64,000 nt of DNA from Segatella copri DSM 18205 (lineage in GTDB: Bacteria > Bacteroidota > Bacteroidia > Bacteroidales > Bacteroidaceae), in the NCBI RefSeq assembly GCF_025151535.1, contig NZ_CP102288.1, positions 687,501 to 751,500 on the forward strand, written 5' to 3'. Below the pieces are notes generated by a model. It searched no databases and was not told the origin of the DNA. It saw only the letters and a list, made by a program, of their open reading frames with translations. The stretch's first letter is position 1, and every line of letters starts with the position of its first letter. Shown one piece after another: positions 32,837 through 41,392 of this stretch. The position numbers and the translations under genes are program-made.

Positions 32837-35347
32837 ATGGATTTACTGAACGACTTGAACGAAGCGCAGCGTGCTGCGGTAGAATATATTGACGGACCTT
32901 CGCTGGTGATAGCCGGTGCAGGTTCGGGTAAGACGCGTGTGCTTACTTATAAAATAGCTTATCTCCTGAGCCAGGGCATGAAACCCTGGAGCATCATGGC
33001 GCTCACCTTTACCAACAAGGCGGCTAGGGAGATGAAGGAACGTATCGGAAAACTGGTGGGAAATGATCTCGCCCAGCATCTCTATATGGGTACCTTCCAC
33101 AGCATCTTCTCCCGAATCCTGAGAGCGGAGGCTGAGCATATCGGCTTCAACAACAACTTTACCATTTATGACGAAAGTGACTCGCGCTCGCTGATCAAGG
33201 CGATAGTGAAGGAGATGGGGCTGGATGATAAGAAGTATAAGCCTGCTGCCGTTCATGCCAAGATTTCGATGGCGAAGAACAACCTGATGAGTGCTGCGGC
33301 TTATGAGAGCGATGCGACTATCTTCGAGCAGAACAAGCGTGCGCAGATGCCTGAGGTTGGTAAGATTTTCGTGGCTTACGTGCAGCGCTGCAAGCAGGCC
33401 AATGCCATGGATTTCGATGATTTGCTGATGCTTACCTATCAGCTCTTCAGGGAGCATGAGGATATTCGCCACAAATATGCCGCCCGCTTCGATTATGTTC
33501 TGGTGGATGAGTATCAGGATACCAATCACGTTCAGATGTCTATCGTCATGCAACTCTGTCAGGAGAAGCAGCGTGTTTGTGCCGTGGGTGATGACTCGCA
33601 GAGTATCTATAGTTTCCGTGGTGCCAATATCGATAATATTCTCAACTTTCAGCGCCAGTTTCAGGGCACGCGTCTCTTCAAACTGGAGCAGAATTACCGT
33701 TCTACCCAGACCATCGTTGAGGCGGCTAACAGTCTGATCAAGCATAACCGCAACCAGATTCCTAAGGATGTGTTCAGCGAGAATGCGAAGGGTGAGAAGA
33801 TTCAGTATAAGCCTGCTTACAGCGACAAGGAAGAGGCGGCGATTGTGGCGAAGGACGTGAAGCGTATCCGGCGCGAGGATGGCTGCCAGTATAGTGATTT
33901 TGCCATTCTATACCGCACCAATTCCCAGAGTCGCAGCTTCGAGGAGGAGTTCAGAAAGCAGGGTATTCCTTATCGCATTTATGGCGGACTGAGTTTCTAC
34001 CAGCGCAAGGAAATTAAGGATATTATTGCTTATTTCCGTCTGGTAGCGAATCCGAATGATGAAGAGGCTATCAAGCGTATCATCAACTATCCGGCTCGTG
34101 GAATCGGTGCTACTACGGTGCTGAAGATTGCTGACTGTGCCCATCAGAACCAGGTGAGTTTCTGGGAGGTGATCGGTGCCCCTGAGCGGTATGGACTGGC
34201 GGTTAACAAGGGTACGATGAACAAGCTGGAAACCTTCAGATTGCTGATTTCTTCGTTTATCGAACGGGCTCAAACCACGGATGTCTATGAATTGGGTGAT
34301 GCCATTATCAAGGAGAGTGGTATCAGTCAGGATATCATGTCGGGCAAGGATGCCGATGATCTGGCACGTCAGGAGAACCTGGAGGAATTCTTGAGCGGTA
34401 TGTCGGCTTTTGTGGAGGAACGGCGTGAAGAGGGTAAGTTCGATGAACTCTTCCTGCAGGATTATCTGCAGGATGTGGCGCTGCTTACCGATGCTGACAG
34501 CGATGGTGATAAGGATGAACCTCGTGTTTCTCTGATGACGGTTCATGCTGCCAAGGGTCTGGAGTTTCCTACGGTTTTCGTGGTTGGTTTGGAAGAGAAT
34601 ATCTTCCCGAGTCCGCTTTCTGCAACTTCGCTCCGAGACCTGGAGGAGGAACGGAGATTGCTTTACGTAGCCATTACGCGAGCTGAGAAACATTGTATCC
34701 TGACGAACGCCAAGAACCGCTGGCGATATGGCAAGATGGAGTTTGATAATCCGAGTCGGTTTATCGATGAGATTGACGGCAAGTTGATTGATAGCCTGGA
34801 TGAGGCTGGTGGAAGCTTGTTTGGCTCTATGTCTGACCAGCCGGAGTGGGCGAGAGCGCAACGTCCTCGCAGACCGTGGGAGGATGCTGAGCAGCCTAGA
34901 TACAGTAGCAGGTATCAGAATTCCAAACCGGTAGCATCGCAGTTTGTGGCAGATCCTAAGCCTTCTCTCTTTGATGATGAACCGGAGACTTCACGTATTT
35001 CCGGACGCTCGTCTGTTTCCGGACGCTCATCTCTCTCTGAAGGTAATTTCAAGTCTGTTAGAGCGCTGAATGCAGCGAAGCGTTATATGGAGACGCATTC
35101 TTCTCATCCTGCTTCTCGCGGTACAGGATCTTCTGCAGCATCAGTTTCTTCTTCTACAGCTTCATCTGCTGGCAGTTCTTCTTGCGGTTTGCAGGAGGGA
35201 ATAAAGATTGAACATCAACGTTTTGGACGGGGAACGGTGTTGAAGATTGAAGGTACTGGTGAGAATACGAAGGCTACGGTTGAGTTCGTTCATTCTGGCA
35301 CCAAACAGCTTCTGCTGAAATATGCCAAGTTTACGTTAGTAGATTAA
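32837..35347 (+). CDS. UvrD/PcrA family ATP-dependent DNA helicase
   Basis: This 836-residue SF1A helicase has all the usual motifs: GAGSGKTRVLTYK (Walker A), ALTFTNKAAREMKERI, DEYQDTN, VGDDSQSIYSFRGA, the long 2B region, TVHAAKGLEFPTVFVVGLEE and VAITRAEK. The C terminus has a Ser-rich disordered linker (about 700-780) and a final SH3-like tail ending in FVHSGTKQLLLKYAKFTLVD, typical of PcrA. It unwinds DNA 3'-5' in repair and replication restart. Confidence 0.93.
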   Translation: MDLLNDLNEAQRAAVEYIDGPSLVIAGAGSGKTRVLTYKIAYLLSQGMKPWSIMALTFTNKAAREMKERIGKLVGNDLAQHLYMGTFHSIFSRILRAEAEHIGFNNNFTIYDESDSRSLIKAIVKEMGLDDKKYKPAAVHAKISMAKNNLMSAAAYESDATIFEQNKRAQMPEVGKIFVAYVQRCKQANAMDFDDLLMLTYQLFREHEDIRHKYAARFDYVLVDEYQDTNHVQMSIVMQLCQEKQRVCAVGDDSQSIYSFRGANIDNILNFQRQFQGTRLFKLEQNYRSTQTIVEAANSLIKHNRNQIPKDVFSENAKGEKIQYKPAYSDKEEAAIVAKDVKRIRREDGCQYSDFAILYRTNSQSRSFEEEFRKQGIPYRIYGGLSFYQRKEIKDIIAYFRLVANPNDEEAIKRIINYPARGIGATTVLKIADCAHQNQVSFWEVIGAPERYGLAVNKGTMNKLETFRLLISSFIERAQTTDVYELGDAIIKESGISQDIMSGKDADDLARQENLEEFLSGMSAFVEERREEGKFDELFLQDYLQDVALLTDADSDGDKDEPRVSLMTVHAAKGLEFPTVFVVGLEENIFPSPLSATSLRDLEEERRLLYVAITRAEKHCILTNAKNRWRYGKMEFDNPSRFIDEIDGKLIDSLDEAGGSLFGSMSDQPEWARAQRPRRPWEDAEQPRYSSRYQNSKPVASQFVADPKPSLFDDEPETSRISGRSSVSGRSSLSEGNFKSVRALNAAKRYMETHSSHPASRGTGSSAASVSSSTASSAGSSSCGLQEGIKIEHQRFGRGTVLKIEGTGENTKATVEFVHSGTKQLLLKYAKFTLVD

Positions 35348-35451
35348 GTTCAGTAGTCTGATGTTTATATTTAAAGGTTTATCCTGTTTTGAAGTTCTCT
35401 CTTACAGGTAGAATCTTATAATATAGATAAAGAGTTATAAAAATAGATTGA

Positions 35452-35480
35452 GCGAGGCCATCTCTGGTCTTGCCCTTTTT
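35452..35480 (+). terminator. Terminator of the UvrD/PcrA gene
   Basis: GCGAGGCC (35452-35459) pairs with GGTCTTGC (35466-35473) with two G-U pairs, followed by TTTTT. Confidence 0.7.
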
Positions 35481-35500
35481 GTTTCTATATACTATAAATT

Positions 35501-35736
35501 GAAAAAGCGTCCCCGCAGTAGCCTCACGGTCACTACGGGGACTTATAATTACTAACATCTAACTTTAGCATTTTTGTTTAAACTTAAAAACATATTCTTT
35601 ATGAGAGTAATTTCTCCATTATCTATAAACATAAACCAAGTATCTCATATATTGCAAGTAACTTGTATCCTGCAAATATCTTGATTATTTTTATTTTATT
35701 GCTTTTTGTCCGTTTAATATTAAATACTTTTAATTT
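35501..35736 (-). ncRNA. Putative small RNA (~235 nt)
   Basis: On the minus strand a consensus -7 box (TATCTTTGC, 35742-35750) starts transcription near 35736. At the other end a strong stem (GTCCCCG...CGGGGAC, 35509-35542) is followed by U5. No credible ORF lies between: the longest are two peptides of about 9 and 13 residues. This is the arrangement of an independent small RNA. It is AT-rich with only weak internal stems apart from the terminator, and no known family is recognised. Confidence 0.5.
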
Positions 35737-35925
35737 GCAATGCAAAGATATAAAAAAATGGGTAAACTCCAAATTAATTTTGTTTTATTTTGTATTAAAT
35801 GGCTTTTTTTGTACTTATGCAGCGGTTTTTAAGGACTAACCGGCAAAGTTAAGAGGGTGTATCATAAACATTCAAATGCTTTATGACACACTCTCTTTCT
35901 CAGAATTCTGAATATTTTTTCGTGT

Positions 35926-36072
35926 TTATAACGCTTCGTCTTCAGGACGTGGCATCTGTATCTGGGGCTTCTGTTTCTTGCCTGACTTCATGAATAGTTT
36001 CTTTTTCTTGAGCCATGCAGCCTTGCGTATTTCGTATTCTTCGCGATGACGCTCCAAAAAATTATCTGCCAT
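35926..36072 (-). CDS. Small basic conserved protein (48 aa)
   Basis: The ORF reads MADNFLERHREEYEIRKAAW, then a lysine-rich centre (LKKKKLFMKSGKKQKPQ) and an acidic end (MPRPEDEAL). Similar short basic proteins starting MADNFLE are widespread in Bacteroidetes, where they are sometimes misannotated as dehydrogenases. The upstream neighbour is DUF4270, ending 36 bp away, so it may be cotranscribed. Role unknown; the charge suggests nucleic acid or ribosome binding. Confidence 0.65.
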   Translation of the reverse strand: MADNFLERHREEYEIRKAAWLKKKKLFMKSGKKQKPQIQMPRPEDEAL

Positions 36073-36107
36073 GTTTCGTTTCCTTTTTTACTTTGCGTTA
36101 TGAATGC

Positions 36108-37601
36108 TTATTCTTCTTTAAACTTACTGTAAATCACCTTGATTCGGATCGGACCAGATGCCACCTTCTTACCAGTCTTCTCGTCTGTGGTATAATCCTT
36201 GTCAGGATCATCCGTACCCACGATGAGTCGGGTAGAAGCGAGTGACATATCGTGATTAATCTTGGAGATGACGGTAGTATATCCCTGTGTGGTTGTGATG
36301 ACGTTTACAGGAACCAGCACTACTTTATTCCAGTTTTCCCCCTTGCCCTTGTTCTTATACATGGCAGAAATCAGGTTGGCGATATTCTGGAATGTATAGG
36401 CATTCTTGTAGGTGCCGGTACTGCTGTAGCTTGCCGTATAAGAAGTACGATTGTCAGCCAACTTGCTCTTTTCGAAGAACGACTGCAAACTATCTTTCTG
36501 AACCATCAGGATGGTGCTTGGTGTAGCAAAGTTGTATGGGTTGTCTTCGTTTTCATTGTTGAGTCGTGGGAAAGAGATGGTAGCTGTGTTAAGCGTATCC
36601 TTCTCATGACCATTCATGATGTCTTCGATAGGGAGGGTAACCTCGGTGAAGATACCTGCCGGTGACTTGAGATAAGTACATTTCTCCTGATCCTGACTTG
36701 CCAACTTCTTCAAGTTCTCGGTATCGTTCTCAATCTTGTTGAGCTGCAATACCTCTTCTGTACCATCGAAACGGTTGTATCCGATGCTTACAGCAGTACT
36801 GTCAGTAACGCCGTCCTTAGCCTTGATGGTCTTGTGGCGGGTCCAGTAGAAGATAAGCTCTGTATTCCAGATCTTAGCCATGTTACCCGTACCGCCTACG
36901 TTCTTGATATAGAAGCCAGGGCAGACGTTGTGCAGGAACTTGTAGTTGGTCTTGAAGTACTCAGGATGTTCGGCGTATGTTTGCATGATGTAAGAACCAT
37001 AGTTCTTGTATGTCTTGCCATCTTTCTTGTACTCCTTATTCAAGTATATCTTGAAGTTCTTGACATCTGATGTATTGCTCAAGTTGTAATTACTGCTCCA
37101 GTGCTGGTTGTTTTCGCTTACCCAGCCTTCCTTGACCTTGAAGGCATCATAATTAGAGTAATACTCCTGATCTTCTGCCATCGGCTTTGTCATCTCATAG
37201 GCTGTCACCTTCATTGGGGCGATGGTATCACCATAGCTGGCGTTGTATGAAACCAGGAGGTAGCATGAGTCTGCTTCGATAGAACCTTTGTTTGCCTGCT
37301 TGATGTAATCGAGTGTATCTACAGAGAAAGTAGGCAATACGCTCAACTGGGTCATGTAGTCGCCCTTTACATAGTTGCCGGTTTCCGGGTCTTTCATCTT
37401 TCCGATGAGCCCCGTGTTGTTGCGGCTCAATACGGAATCTGCTACTATAGACTTTGTGGTAACATTGAACGCTGAGTCAGAAATGTTAATGTTGTCTATC
37501 TTATTAGTGATGCTACCACCGATTCCCTCGGTGGTATCATCACATGCAGCGAAAGTAAGCGCTGCTATTACTAATACTGTTAAGAGTCTTAAAATTTTCA
37601 T
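36108..37601 (-). CDS. DUF4270 lipoprotein
   Basis: The 497-residue protein has a lipoprotein signal (MKILRLLTVLVIAALTFAAC, Cys20) followed by DDTTEGIGG, then a long beta-rich domain with the DUF4270 pattern (GLIGKMKDPETGNYVKGDYM; IEADSCYLLVSY; LRLNNENE-like late part). It is probably surface-exposed or periplasmic, and the family is Bacteroidetes-specific. It lies just downstream of the GT5 synthase (35 bp), as in many related genomes, but its function is unknown. Confidence 0.85.
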   Translation of the reverse strand: MKILRLLTVLVIAALTFAACDDTTEGIGGSITNKIDNINISDSAFNVTTKSIVADSVLSRNNTGLIGKMKDPETGNYVKGDYMTQLSVLPTFSVDTLDYIKQANKGSIEADSCYLLVSYNASYGDTIAPMKVTAYEMTKPMAEDQEYYSNYDAFKVKEGWVSENNQHWSSNYNLSNTSDVKNFKIYLNKEYKKDGKTYKNYGSYIMQTYAEHPEYFKTNYKFLHNVCPGFYIKNVGGTGNMAKIWNTELIFYWTRHKTIKAKDGVTDSTAVSIGYNRFDGTEEVLQLNKIENDTENLKKLASQDQEKCTYLKSPAGIFTEVTLPIEDIMNGHEKDTLNTATISFPRLNNENEDNPYNFATPSTILMVQKDSLQSFFEKSKLADNRTSYTASYSSTGTYKNAYTFQNIANLISAMYKNKGKGENWNKVVLVPVNVITTTQGYTTVISKINHDMSLASTRLIVGTDDPDKDYTTDEKTGKKVASGPIRIKVIYSKFKEE

Positions 37602-37636
37602 TATCCTTGTATGTATGTGTCTCTGTTGTCGGAATT

Positions 37637-38449
37637 TTATTCTGCGTCAGGACAAACCTTGTTGATGAAGTCTGCGTATGGCTCCTGGATATCTTCTCCC
37701 GGATAAGCCAGTACAGGCTTGTTCTTCTCCTTCGCATAATCAAAGAGAATCTTGTTAGCTTCTTCTTCACCTTCTACCACACCGTCGCTATAGTCGATGG
37801 CGAGTTTGCCGAGCTCAATGAAGTTGAAGTCGTCCTGATAGCCGTCGAGCAGTTCAGACTTGGCATCGCGGAAGGCAACGCAACGTTTGAAGTTGGTACC
37901 CAGTTCACCCTTGAGTTCGTTGGTATAGAGAGCGGTAATCACCTTTGATTCTGCAAATGAAGGCTCTTCGCTATAGGCAGTCTTTACATAGAAAGGCACT
38001 ACTGCGCTAGCCCAACCCTGGCAGACGATTACATCAGGCTGCCAGCGGAGCTTCTTTACGGTTTCCAATACGCCACGTGCGAAGAAGATAGCTCTTTCTC
38101 CGTTGTCGGCATATTCCTTTCCGTTTTCATCGGTACCCATCTGGCGGCTCTTGAAATAGTCGTCATTATCGATGAAATAAATCTGCTGTCGTGTTGTTGG
38201 TATAGATGCAACCTTGATGATCAGCGGATGGTCTGTATCATCTATGATAAGGTTCATACCAGACAGGCGAATGACCTCGTGCAATTGTCCGCGACGCTCG
38301 TTGATGGTGCCCCACTTAGGCATGAAGGTGCGGATCTCAAAACCTGCTTCCTGCATCTTCTGAGGCAGTTCGCGTCCCATGATTGACATGTGAGACTCGG
38401 CTACGTATGGGTCGATCTCCTGATTGATAAATAATACTTTTTTTGCCAT
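37637..38449 (-). CDS. Glycogen/starch synthase, GT5 N-terminal domain form
   Basis: The 270-residue protein matches only the N-terminal half of GT5 synthases: it begins AKKVLFINQEIDPYVAESHM and has QGWASAVVPFYVKTAY. Full-length GlgA is ~480 residues, so the C-terminal GT-B half is missing. This short form recurs next to panC in Bacteroidales, so it is not a local truncation, but its catalytic competence is doubtful. It shares a divergent promoter region with panC (-7 boxes at 38480-38489 minus and 38593-38600 plus). Confidence 0.8.
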   Translation of the reverse strand: MAKKVLFINQEIDPYVAESHMSIMGRELPQKMQEAGFEIRTFMPKWGTINERRGQLHEVIRLSGMNLIIDDTDHPLIIKVASIPTTRQQIYFIDNDDYFKSRQMGTDENGKEYADNGERAIFFARGVLETVKKLRWQPDVIVCQGWASAVVPFYVKTAYSEEPSFAESKVITALYTNELKGELGTNFKRCVAFRDAKSELLDGYQDDFNFIELGKLAIDYSDGVVEGEEEANKILFDYAKEKNKPVLAYPGEDIQEPYADFINKVCPDAE

Positions 38450-38479
38450 AAAATTTAAATTTTATTCTTACGAATTACG

Positions 38480-38603
38480 TGCAAAGGTACAAAAAAAACT
38501 TCAAATAGGGGCATTTTTTCTCCGAAATTCATTATTTTCGGCAATAATTCGCATATTTTTAGGTTTTTTCTTTCTCATTTGAGAAAAAAGTTGTTATTTT
38601 GCA
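38480..38603. promoter_or_regulatory. Divergent promoters of the GT5 synthase and panC
   Basis: The minus strand box GTACCTTTGC (38480-38489) serves the synthase, and the + strand box TTATTTTGC (about 38593-38601) serves panC. The space between is AT-rich with no further signal. Confidence 0.6.
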
Positions 38604-38617
38604 CCCGAAAACAGATT

Positions 38618-39475
38618 ATGACGATGAAAGTATTCAATAAGATTGTTGACCTCCAGAACGAACTCTTCATGTGTCGTAAGGAGGGAAAGGAAATCGGCCT
38701 TGTGCCAACTATGGGTGCGCTGCATGAGGGTCACGCCTCTCTTGTTAAGCGCTGTGTGAAGGATAATGGCGTGACTGTAGTTTCTGTGTTCCTGAATCCT
38801 ACACAGTTTAATGATCAGGGTGACTTGGATCGCTATCCTCGTACCCTCGATGCTGACTGCAAGCTCTTGGAGGCTTGTGGTGCTGACTATGTGTTTGCAC
38901 CATCGGTGAAGGAGATGTATCCTACACCAGATACACGCCACTTTGAGTTTCCACCTGTTTCTACCGTGATGGAGGGTGCCAAGCGCCCGGGTCATTTCAA
39001 TGGTGTATGTCAGGTAGTGAGCCGTCTTTTCTATATCGTTCGACCAACTCGTGCTTATTTCGGTGAGAAGGATTGGCAGCAGATTGCTGTCATCAAGCAG
39101 CTCGTGAAGTACATCAACAGCGATGTGCAGATTGTGGAGTGTCCTATTGTCCGTGATGAGGATGGTTTGGCTAAGAGCAGCCGTAATACTTTGCTGGCTC
39201 CTGATGAGCGTGCCATTGCGCCAAACATCTATAAGGCCCTGAAGGAGAGTGTGGAGTATGCCAAGACTCATACCGTACAGGAAACTCACGATAAGGTGGT
39301 TGCCGACATCAATGCTGTAGAGGGTCTGGAGGTAGAGTATTTCCAGATTGTGGATGGCGACAGCCTGCAGGATGTTTCTTCATGGGAGGATAGTGCCTAT
39401 GTGGTAGGTTGCATCACCGTTTATTGCGGTAAGACTCCTATCCGTCTCATCGACCATATCAAGTATAAGGGATAA
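38618..39475 (+). CDS. panC: Pantoate-beta-alanine ligase
   Basis: The start at 38618 ([17 protein letters not shown], 285 residues) lies just after the -7 box at 38593-38601, excluding the upstream in-frame ATG. Motifs are the HIGH-like [32 protein letters not shown] and the KMSKS-like [10 protein letters not shown]. It joins pantoate and beta-alanine to form pantothenate. panD follows 59 bp later, giving both last steps in one operon. Confidence 0.95.
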   Translation: MTMKVFNKIVDLQNELFMCRKEGKEIGLVPTMGALHEGHASLVKRCVKDNGVTVVSVFLNPTQFNDQGDLDRYPRTLDADCKLLEACGADYVFAPSVKEMYPTPDTRHFEFPPVSTVMEGAKRPGHFNGVCQVVSRLFYIVRPTRAYFGEKDWQQIAVIKQLVKYINSDVQIVECPIVRDEDGLAKSSRNTLLAPDERAIAPNIYKALKESVEYAKTHTVQETHDKVVADINAVEGLEVEYFQIVDGDSLQDVSSWEDSAYVVGCITVYCGKTPIRLIDHIKYKG

Positions 39476-39534
39476 TTCCTCGATAGATTTCTTTATTAAG
39501 TTTAATCCGTAACAGATCAAGTAATAACAGAACA

Positions 39535-39879
39535 ATGCAGATAGAAGTATTGAAGAGTAAGCTCCATTGTGTAACCGTAACTGAGGCTAACCTGAATTAT
39601 ATGGGTAGCATCACCATCGATGAGGACTTGATGGACGCTGCTAATCTGATAGCAGGCGAGAAGGTTCAGATTGTAGACAACAACAATGGTGAGCGCTTGG
39701 AGACCTATATTATCAAGGGTGAGCGTGGCAGCGGTTGTATCTGCCTGAACGGTGCTGCAGCCCGCAAGGTGCAGGTGGGCGATACCGTCATCATCATCGC
39801 TTATGCCCTGATGGACTTTGAGGAGGCTAAGACCTTCAGGCCAACCGTGGTTTTCCCAAAAGAGGGAAATAAGGTTTAA
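39535..39879 (+). CDS. panD: Aspartate 1-decarboxylase
   Basis: The 114-residue proenzyme has the self-cleavage site in YMGSITID (Gly24-Ser25), yielding the pyruvoyl cofactor, and ends with [18 protein letters not shown]. It makes beta-alanine for PanC. It is followed by repetitive intergenic DNA (39881-40036). Confidence 0.95.
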   Translation: MQIEVLKSKLHCVTVTEANLNYMGSITIDEDLMDAANLIAGEKVQIVDNNNGERLETYIIKGERGSGCICLNGAAARKVQVGDTVIIIAYALMDFEEAKTFRPTVVFPKEGNKV

Positions 39880-39880
39880 T

Positions 39881-39937
39881 CCCAACACGCCCTGCATCGC
39901 GTTTTGTTTTTCCCAACACGCCCTGCATCGCGTTTTG
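39881..39937 (+). repeat. Two direct copies of a 26-bp repeat
   Basis: CCCAACACGCCCTGCATCGC plus GTTTTG occurs at 39881-39906 and again at 39912-39937, directly after panD. It runs straight into the three-hairpin repeat at 39949-40036. Confidence 0.75.
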
Positions 39938-39948
39938 GCTTTTCCCAC

Positions 39949-40036
39949 ACGCCCTGAAAGGGCAGAAGCTCCTAGCCCAGGGCAACACCCTGGGTTAACA
40001 TGCAAGCAACAATGTCGCCCTGTAAGGGCAAAAGCT
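39949..40036 (+). repeat. Three-hairpin intergenic repeat, copy A
   Basis: The element contains three short stems in order: GCCCTgaaAGGGC, CCCAGGG...CCCTGGG and GCCCTgtaAGGGC, joined by AGCTCCTAG and ending GGGCAAAAGC. Copies B (49831-49930, same strand) and C (57237-57335, opposite strand) share this order and much of the sequence. All three lie between genes. Confidence 0.75.
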
Positions 40037-40071
40037 TTAAAAAGCCAAAAGCTTTTGCCTTTGCAGGGCGA

Positions 40072-40283
40072 TTATATTTTATTCTTCGAGAAATGACTCA
40101 TGATGAACCTGCCTCCGAAACTCAACACCAATACGATGCCGCCCGCCAGAACCGTATATCCCGAAGAGAACTCTACGAAAAGGGGAGCAACATGCTTTGA
40201 AACCCAAGGCACGATGAGCAGGGTACCCCATACGCCATAGATGACGGAGGAAAGTCCGGCTAGAATATCGAGCAGCGGATATA
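40072..40283 (-). pseudogene. C-terminal fragment of a membrane protein
   Basis: The minus strand frame, without a start, encodes about 70 residues with two hydrophobic helices (SVIYGVWGTLLIVPWV and GYTVLAGGIVLVLSFGG), ending RFIMSHFSKNKI. It joins the cysH fragment at about 40265-40283 in another frame. It is likely the tail of a membrane gene of the old sulfate operon, but its family cannot be named. Confidence 0.55.
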
Positions 40284-41118
40284 TCCCTTGTCCTGCAGCT
40301 TGTTATAAGGCACATGGTGCTTCTTTACATACTGCTCCACATCCTCTTCGCTCCAGTTGATGAGCGGGTTCACCTTAATCAGGTTATGAATGTCGTCCCA
40401 TTCCACTACCTGCATATCCTTGCGGGTTACGCTCTGCTGCTTTCTCAATCCGCAAATCCATACATCCAGTCCCTGCATCGCCCGCTTCAGCGGTTCCAGT
40501 TTTCTAACCTGGCAGCAGCGGTGTCGGCTTTCAATCGAATTATAGAAGAGGTTGATGCCTTCTTCCTTCACCATCTGCTGCACCGCCTCATAGTTTGGGA
40601 AGAACACTTCCAGGTTGATGCCGTAGGTCATGTTTGTCTTGTCGATCAACTGGTAGGTCTCCGGGAAGAGTCTGCCTGTATCGAGTGTGAAGATGCGGGC
40701 AGATTTATCTATCTTCACGAGGGTGTCGCCACGCGAAATGTCGATGTCATCGTTCAGCGTCAGAGTAATGCTCATAGGGGCATAAGCCTCCTCCAAGTGC
40801 TCCTCTACGAAGTCGATGCTCTTCACGGTGCTCTCCGTGCCCGATGGCAATACTCTTATCTTATCGCCCGGACGGATGATGCCGCCGCTTACTCTGCCCG
40901 CATAACCTCGGTAGTCAGGGAACTGATATCCAGCGCCTCCGACATCTTCTTATAGTCGGCAACAATCTTGTCGTATACATCTTTACTGAAATCAACCAGG
41001 TCCATCTTGTTGATAGCCACCAGGATATGTGGTATGCCGAGCAACGATAAACTTGCGTTTCGGTGTGGCGAAATAGCGGTAAGCCACATCGATTGTGATG
41101 CCCTGTTCGCTTTTCTGG
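40260..41118 (-). pseudogene. Internally deleted cysN-cysH remnant (sulfate assimilation)
   Basis: Read on the minus strand, four pieces follow in natural order. CysN GTPase piece 1 has [20 protein letters not shown] (about 41040-41108). Piece 2 has [20 protein letters not shown] in another frame (about 40930-41045). CysN domain 2 has PDYRGYAGRVSGGIIRPGDK through DISRGDTLVK (about 40710-40925). This is fused in frame to a CysH (PAPS reductase) piece (ARIFTLDTGRLFPETYQ...SVTRKD...WSEEDVEQYVKKHHVPYN) that stops before its C-terminal Cys motif. G2/G3 of the GTPase and the CysH active-site Cys are lost. A promoter (-7 at 41121-41130) precedes piece 1 directly. Confidence 0.75.
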
Positions 41119-41239
41119 GTGCAAAGGTACTGCGATTTCCCCACTTGGGCAATACCACATGTGGTGTAAAAAGACTACCATACAGGGTGTAAAGAACATA
41201 CCATACATTTGGTATAAGGCTGCCAAACGTATGGTATGT
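41119..41239 (-). promoter_or_regulatory. Promoter and palindromes upstream of the cysN remnant
   Basis: GTACCTTTGCAC on the minus strand (41119-41130) is a consensus -7 box. Upstream lie a palindrome ACCACATTGTGGT (41154-41166) and an inverted repeat CATACCATAC (41198-41207) / GTATGGTATG (41230-41239). Such sites suit a regulator of the lost sulfate genes. Confidence 0.55.
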
Positions 41240-41392
41240 ATGATGGATTAGGATGTGTGTCCTATATATAATAAGGTGTAATTGGGATAGACCAATTAAA
41301 ATAGTATCTTCATTTTATTGCTAAATAATTATAAAGAAGTTGTTGGTATCAAATAAAAAGAGTATATTTGTACGATATAAAATTAATAAATC

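Noticed and set aside
40889..41158. Intact 89-codon gene
   Set aside because: It is a chance frame joining two CysN fragments in the deleted cys region.
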